Assembly (NCBI GenBank): GCA_009760855.2
Contig: WPIO01000118.1
Location: forward strand, 530,001-594,000
Length of the DNA: 64,000 nt
Reading direction: 5' to 3'
Origin: Cristatella mucedo
Taxonomy: Eukaryota; Bryozoa; Phylactolaemata; Cristatellidae
Shown: positions 58,723-64,000 of the stretch, in pieces
Position numbering within the stretch: the first letter of the stretch is position 1
Layout: each line of letters opens with the position of its first letter
Notes under the pieces: model-generated
Told to the model about the DNA's origin: nothing
The model's database searches: none
What the model saw: the letters and a program-made list of their open reading frames with translations, nothing else
Made by a program: the position numbers and the translations under genes

Positions 58723-59135
58723 GACCGCAAAGGCTATAGCAGCCATTTCTCGGTACTGAAGGACGAGTAGCGAAAGATGGCTGAAGAGAAGCGGCAGCTA
58801 GCTGAAAGCATGCTGAAGCAGACTGAAGAAAAGATGAAGCTAGCTGAAGAAAGGCTAAAGGTAGCTAACGAAAGCCAGAAGCTAGCTGAAGAAACCCTGA
58901 AGGAGGCAAGAGAAAAGCGGAAGGTAGTCGAAGCAATTCTGCATGTGGCAGACAAAACGGTGGAAATAGCTGAAGTTATTCGGGAGATGGCTAAAGAAGA
59001 GCAGAATCTATCAGATGAAAGGTTTATGCTAACTAAAAGAATGGCGATGCTGGATGTACGACGTCATAAGTCACTGCAAAGAAAGCAAAAGGAAGCTGAA
59101 AGAAAGTAGAGGCCTGCACGCGAAACGTCTGACGT
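58723..59135 (+). pseudogene. R11 heptad exon, frameshifted near its start
   Basis: The acceptor TGCCTTCTTGTAG (AG 58721-58722) is followed by GACCGCAAAGGCTATAGC (TAKAIAAISRY, then stop). From the ATG at 58777 another frame is open for 110 codons: MAEEKRQLAESMLKQTEEKM and ten or more heptads to KQKEAERK and TAG at 59107. The conserved end is still recognisable just after it as CACGCGAAACGTCTGACGTC. If translation started at 58777 it would be a 110-residue coiled coil. Confidence 0.45.
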
Positions 59136-59318
59136 CAGCCTGAGAACAGCATATGGTCTCTGGCATTTCGAAAATGCTACCTTAACAACTTGGGCGGCTA
59201 GCCGTCAGGCAGCCGCTGCTGCCTATGCAACTGCAGCAGCTGACAGAATTGGAGAAGCAGCAGCTGGCCAATGTGTAAACCGCAGAAGAACTTTAAGCGA
59301 CGAAGCTACCACTGCGAG

Positions 59319-59891
59319 CCGCTTTGCTCGAACATTCTGGGAGCTTTGCTCGAACATTCTGGGAGCTTCGCTCGCACATTCTGGGAGCTTCGCTCGCACA
59401 TTCTGGGAGCTTCGCTCGAGCAGTCTGGGCGCTTCGCTCGAGCAGTCTGGGCGCTTCGCTCGAGCAGTCTGGGCGCTTCGCTCGAGCAGTCTGGGCGCTT
59501 CGCTCGAGCAGTCTGGGCGCTTCGCTCGAGCAGTCTGGGCGCTTCGCTCGAGCAGTCTGGGCTTCGCTCGAGCAGTCTGGGCGCTTCGCTCGAGCAGTCT
59601 GGGCGCTTCGCTCGAGCAGTCTGGGCGCTTCGCTCGAGCAGTCTGGGCGCTTCGCTCGAGCAGTCTGGGCGCTTCGCTCGAGCAGTCTGGGCGCTTCGCT
59701 CGAGCAGTCTGGGCGCTTCGCTCGAGCAGTCTGGGCGCTTCGCTCGAGCAGTCTGGGCGCTTCGCTCGAGCAGTCTGGGCGCTTCGCTCGAGCAGTCTGG
59801 GCGCTTCGCTCGAGCAGTCTGGGCGCTTCGCTCGAGCAGTCTGGGCGCTTCGCTCGAGCAGTCTGGGCGCTTCGCTCGAGCAGTCTGGGCG
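59319..59891 (+). repeat. 22-bp minisatellite, about 26 copies
   Basis: Main unit GGGCGCTTCGCTCGAGCAGT plus CT. The first four copies differ (GCTTTGCTCGAACATTCTGG twice, then GCTTCGCTCGCACATTCTGG twice); the other 20 or so are essentially identical except one 20-bp copy near 59560. Twenty-two is not a multiple of three, so three copies make a 22-codon period and several frames on both strands stay open (206-238 codons). These ORFs are artefacts. Confidence 0.97.
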
Positions 59892-59925
59892 TGCTGTCCT
59901 TTGAAAACCTCTGTCCGCCTGGACA

Positions 59926-59931
59926 AATAAA
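59926..59931 (+). terminator. AATAAA polyadenylation signal (R11)
   Basis: Exact hexamer just behind the minisatellite, with CAGTCTTTTATTTTAAGAG 20 bp after it. Confidence 0.5.
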
Positions 59932-60391
59932 AAATTTTTCAGCCCTCTTAGCAGTCTTTTATTTTAAGAGATCCACTAAAGTAAATGTCCAGTTGATAAC
60001 GTCTAATGGCGGGATCGAACTTTCAGGCTCCGTGAAATAGCGCTAACGATTGCATCGGCTCGTGCAGAGCTTACGTCGAGCAGACAAATGCTGGGTCAGT
60101 TGGAAAACTGCCGTCGATTCTAGGAGTTCTACCGAGCTCGTAAATGACTGCAGTGTGTGCACCGCTGAGAGAAGTGCGGCTGAGCTACTTTGATGTAGAG
60201 AAAGCCAATCGAAGCACTTATCTAGCACATTCATCGTCCACAGCTCAGCTCGCCACTAACTTTCTTTTCTCTTGCAGTCACTAAATCTGTCGGGATGGTA
60301 TTACTCAGCATCTTTAAAGAAATCCAGGCACTGTGAGCTGCCCGAAGTAAATGAAAGCTGCATAAAATCCCACTAACCATAAACGGATGCT

Positions 60392-60560
60392 AATCCTGTC
60401 TATGCCACCACTTACCATGTTAAACTTGCTGTGCATCGAGCATTCTAGCGCTTACCAGTTGATCATGCTTTCTTTATAGCAGAAGTAAAGTGCCTATAGA
60501 GAGATTGAGTTTTTAGAGGGCACTTTAAAACTGTTCTTGTTATTATAGTTATTGTTATTA
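60392..60560 (+). mobile_element. LINE A-like tail shared with R9
   Basis: CATCGAGCATTCTAGCGCTT, then a hairpin with compensating changes (AAAGTGCC pairs with GGCACTTT) and an ATT-like tail. Same flanks as at 43.8 kb. Confidence 0.8.
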
Positions 60561-61684
60561 CGTGCAACGTAGTCTAAAGGGATTGTAACATAAGCAATTG
60601 ATGTTGGTGGGTAGGTCTGATTTCTTTTTACCTAAATGTATTTTGCATGCATGTCCTATACTTTTGAACGGAAAGAAAGTCACAAACAATTTGCTAGCCG
60701 GCGCAGACTGATTACAAGGAAGCCTGCTAATGTGTCGAATGCAATTAAAAAATGGCAATCGTCTCGAGGCACATTTCAGTTAACAGTGAGGCCAGAAGTG
60801 ACGTACCCTGCTGAGGTATTATTGGTGTACCTCCGTTTGAATTATGCGACGTGCATTCGAAGTGAGTACAGTAAAGCTCACTTTTTAAGCAGTTTGCTTT
60901 GGAATTCCTATACAAGTACTACCGAGTAGAGGTGGCCTCGTTGCTTTTGGGTAAAGCAACATCGAAAAACCCTTTCACTCCAGAGAGCTTGGCTTGATCT
61001 CCATGTTCTTTTTCACGCGACCACTTTTAAAGTCCCAATCAGCAATTTAGCTTCGCATTGCATGATCAAGAGATGCGACCAAATACAGTGACCTACTGCG
61101 ATCCGATACTACGTCAGAGGGCTGCCAAGGTCAGACGAGTTTGAGCCGTCTTACAGCGTACACCATCCATTCATTGCATGTTCAGATCCACCGCGAGTCA
61201 CGTCAGGTCGTTGCCTGCTCAAAAGATCCGCATTCGAAGAGGAGCACGAAGAGGAGCACAAAACCTACGAAAGCCCGGATCATTCATGTCATTTTACAAG
61301 GGCGACCGTCTTACAAATCGCCCTCACCGCGATGCTAACAATATGCACTCGAAAGCATTGCTTGAACGAAGAGTATATGAACGATACGGCTTATGGTCGC
61401 CAAAATCGTTTATAGCTCCGTAACTGCTTTGCAAAGTGGGCCTGCTGGATGTTTACAGTCCGTACTGGTAACCTGGCTTTCCTTGCGGGCGATCGTGCAG
61501 TTCTTTTGGATGTATCAGACTCTGTATACAGGAAAATCACAACACTATTTGCTATCGCTAAATTGATGAAAATGCATTTACTAAGTATCAGCCAGGAAAA
61601 AATGAATGGAAAACTGAATATCTTTCTGAAACGGTTTGATTCGATGTTTTCGTTGATTATGAATCATACAACGTAATATTAATA

Positions 61685-62885
61685 TAATAATAATAGTAAA
61701 ATTGATAAAGCGCCCTCAGAGAACTCGATCTCTTTCTAGGAGCGTTGCATTTGGTGTAAAGGAAACTCGTTCAAATGGTTATTGGTATCATGCTTGATTA
61801 GCAAGAAGAATAACATGGTTAGGGGTGCCATGCATAGGGTCAGCATGGATGTGTGGTTAGTGGCAGCATGCAACAGTTTCAGCATGCATAAGCACATGAA
61901 TAATATTAATAAAAATAACACACTTGATAAAGCACCCACAGAGAACTCAATCTCTTTCTAGGTGTTCTGCATTTGCTAAACGACGAAACACACGGACCCA
62001 CCCAATACTGTAATAAATAGGGGCGTTGTAATTTCTTTTTAAATGTAGGCAAGTCAGGATATGTCGTGACGCAAGTCGGAAGTTAGTTCCGGGCTTTGAC
62101 AGCATACGAACTAAAGGCATGGTCGCCGAAGAATTTGAGGTTTGTGCGAGGTATAGGTAAACGGTGTGACTCCGAAAAGTGAGTGGTACGATGCTTAGCC
62201 TGGTGGGGCATTAGATCTAATAGGTCGGCTCTAGTCAAAGGATGAACGGACCTAAAAGTGAGCGACAACTCCTTAAATAAATTTGTTGCTTGTCTGGTAG
62301 CCAGTGCAGGTCAGCGAGCAGTGGTGTGATATGGCAACTGCTACACTCACGACAGACATGCCTGGCTGCAGAGTTTTCCACTAGCTGCAAGCGCTTGATT
62401 GCACATGTAGGTAGGCCGGCAAGCAGTGGGCTACAGAAGTCAAGATGGGATGTTAAAAATTCACGAACCAAATTGAATGCTGTATCCCTGCCTAAACAAG
62501 CTCGAATTTTAGCAATTTTATGTAGCTGAAAGTAGGCGGACTTGAGTGTGGAGCTGATGTGGCCGTCCATTTAAAGGTCACCAGGGAAAATGACAGAGAT
62601 TTCTTGCAGATTGAACAGGAGCTGGCAGGGATGATTGTGAGCATTAGACTTTGTAGTTTCTGAATCACACTTGGTTTGCCCGTAACTAGTAAGTTGGTTG
62701 CTGCTATCCATGTGCCGAGGTCATCAAAACATGCAGCAGGGGAGTTGAGAGAATTCATGGTGTTCGAAGGTTGGGAGGGTTGAAAGCAAAGTTACAACTG
62801 ACTGCCATCCGCATAGAAGTGAAAGCCTAGATCGTGCTTGGCAATCACGTCAGCAAGAGGGGGAGTATAAACCGTGAAAAGAAAC
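61685..62885 (-). mobile_element. LINE family A copy, RT broken, with nested tail
   Basis: Minus-strand copy from (AAT)n at 61685 to the region after the RT YADD box (CATCCGCATAGAAGTG at 62804 encodes HFYADG, a changed box). RT pieces: 62758-62492, 62570-62235 and 62268-62083 in different frames. Inside its 3' UTR, at about 61899-61978, a second short LINE A tail of the same orientation is inserted. It is decayed and inactive. Confidence 0.88.
61899..61978 (-). mobile_element. Nested tail-only LINE A copy
   Basis: AATAATATTAATAAAAATAA followed by ACTTGATAAAGCACCCACAG and TCTAGGTGTTCTGCATTTGC. The host LINE continues on both sides (GCATAAGCACATGA before; CACACGGACCCACCCAATAC after). Confidence 0.8.
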
Positions 62886-62889
62886 GGAC

Positions 62890-63310
62890 CAAGACGCAAA
62901 TGCGGTCAGACCATCAACTGCAAGGCCAAAGCTCTTACCCGTGCGTCCAGCAGCAGATGCTCTCGGCAGAAGCCGAGAGCTTCTAGCAGTATTATCGGCT
63001 GCTGCAAACGCAGCCGACGCTGCCGCCGCCCCTCCTGACAGTGGCACAGCCGGCAACAGTTCGTCCAAGTCTCACCACAGCCGCCACCAGAACCACAGTC
63101 GTATGTGCACCGGGCGTAGAGCATTGGCCGCCGACGCCACTGCCGATGCCACCACAGCCACCGACACCTTGACACCGCCGAGGCTGCCGAGACGCTGCTG
63201 TAGCCACCACAAACGCTGCTGATGCCTCCGGCCGAGGCCGCCGATGCACCGTGCTGGTCCTTCCGCCCCAGTCAGTCGTGCTATCGAGTCCCGCTTATAC
63301 TGAGTCGATT
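62890..63310. other. GC-rich low-complexity segment
   Basis: Rich in GCC, GCA and CAG triplets, abruptly different from the LINE on its left. Ala/Thr-rich (plus) or Gly/Arg/Cys-rich (minus) frames of 70-90 codons are open here, but they overlap on both strands and show no domain. It could be a piece of an exon or a trinucleotide-rich repeat; the sequence alone does not decide. Confidence 0.35.
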
Positions 63311-63384
63311 TTATTTTAATAGAGCGTGAACTTCATTTCATCATGTATATACATATATGTATTCTTAGTTATACATTTGTCAAC

Positions 63385-63515
63385 ATAGGGGGAAATGTCC
63401 TAACCCGAGGGAACGTCCGGGGGGGGGTGGAATGTCCTAGGATCTACCAGGGGGAAATGTCGGGGGGGGAGGAGGAAACGTCCGGGATTGGGAAATTTCC
63501 TACAACCGACTCAAG
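63385..63515 (+). repeat. Degenerate G-rich (GGGGAAATGTCC)-like repeat
   Basis: GGGGGAAATGTCC, GAGGGAACGTCC, GGTGGAATGTCC, GGGGGAAATGTC, GGAGGAAACGTCC and GGGAAATTTCC follow each other with G runs of up to nine. Five to six units of uneven spacing. Confidence 0.7.
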
Positions 63516-63609
63516 AACCATCAAAGGCACATCCATTTTAAGAATAGTTGGCTACACCCTTGCAAAGTTAGTCAGAATGAAGCAATTGTGGCTGCATGGT
63601 TTTTAAGGT

Positions 63610-64000
63610 GAATCCTTCCAATGGATGTATCAACGCACATGCATATGCAAAGTGCTCAGAAAGAGATTATGTTCTCTGAGGGTGCTATTCAAATGTATTA
63701 TTATCATTATTGCTATTAATACTAATGCACCCATGCCCTAATTGGTAGAATAAAAATAATATTAATAATCATAAAGCCTTTGAATAACAGCACTTTCATA
63801 GAACTAATTGTCTTCCTAGGCAATTTACATATGCAGTAGAAGAATGGCATGAAACAGGTTTCAGCAGTCAACCTTTTGGGAGTGATGTGCCACAAACAAC
63901 CCCTGGCAAGAAGAAGAGTGGGAAAGGAGGGAACGAAGAGAGATAGAAAAGGAAGGAAGGAAGGGGTCTTGAGTCAGAAAGGGAAGGAGCGTGAAGAGCA
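63610..64000 (+). repeat. Repeat Y, copy 2 (runs off the window)
   Basis: Same order as 45.92-46.32 kb: LINE A-like tail (GCAAAGTGCTCAGAAAGAG...TCTCTGAGGGTGCT), AT-rich part, GCCTTTGAATAACAGCAC, then GAATGGCATGAAACAGGTTT, CAACCTTTTGGGAGTGATG, CCACAAACAACCCCTGGCAAG and a GA-rich end. Confidence 0.75.

Noticed and set aside
59271-60040. Three long ORFs (206-238 codons) with a 22-residue period
   Set aside because: The 22-bp minisatellite keeps several frames open on both strands; it lies in the putative 3' UTR of R11 and is absent from other units.
62850-63250. Ala/Thr-rich or Gly/Cys-rich proteins in the GC-rich segment
   Set aside because: Low complexity, open on both strands, no domain, no splice context I could support.
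63470-63515. GGGAAATTTCC as a functional Rel/NF-kB site
   Set aside because: Single palindromic match within a G-rich degenerate repeat, no gene nearby.

Overview
This window looks like a repeat-dominated stretch of an invertebrate animal genome. There is no bacterial-style gene order, no rRNA or tRNA gene, and no recognisable host protein-coding gene. The evidence for an animal is: CR1/L2-type LINEs with 3' hairpin and (ATT)n tails, tRNA-derived SINEs, a degraded Ty3/gypsy element, a SPIN-like hAT MITE, and long CT/GA, TA, GT and GTCC/ATCC microsatellites. The species cannot be named from the sequence.

Layout. (1) 1-8.25 kb: a graveyard of LINE and SINE fragments, including the best-preserved LINE in the window (family A, minus strand, 3.55-5.22 kb, with a 477-codon reverse transcriptase ORF). 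(2) 8.25-45.2 kb: a head-to-tail array of a diverged unit of about 4 kb, here called R. About ten full or partial copies (R0-R9) lie on the plus strand, enlarged by LINE, SINE and MITE insertions and cut by deletions. (3) 45.2-53.4 kb: a block interrupting the array, holding a SINE, a repeat shared with the right edge of the window, and two overlapping wrecks of a Ty3/gypsy pol (RNase H-integrase, then RT, then RNase H-integrase) separated by about 780 bp of purine-rich microsatellite. (4) 53.5-61.7 kb: two more R units (R10, R11). (5) 61.7-64 kb: another minus-strand LINE A, a GC-rich low-complexity piece and the second copy of the shared repeat.

The R unit is the most interesting object. 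Most copies hold, in the same order: an AT-rich spacer; a CT-rich microsatellite site; a short cysteine-rich open segment; a conserved polypyrimidine tract ending in AG; a tract of 21-bp (heptad) repeats that translates into a charged coiled coil and, where intact, ends in a conserved A-C-(K/E)-x-T-x-V-G stop; and about 230 bp further an AATAAA in four copies. This looks like the terminal exon of a tandemly duplicated gene family. Three copies (R3, R7, R10) are open from the putative acceptor through the heptads; the other copies are broken. Whether any copy is expressed cannot be told from the sequence.

Mobile elements and history. LINE A and SINE-1 share a 3' tail that folds into a hairpin, so SINE-1 probably borrowed the LINE A machinery. 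Insertions shared at the same place in different R units (a LINE tail in R9 and R11, block X in R5 and R7) show that some duplications came after those insertions. Boundaries given for R copies and repeat fragments are approximate, from alignment by eye.
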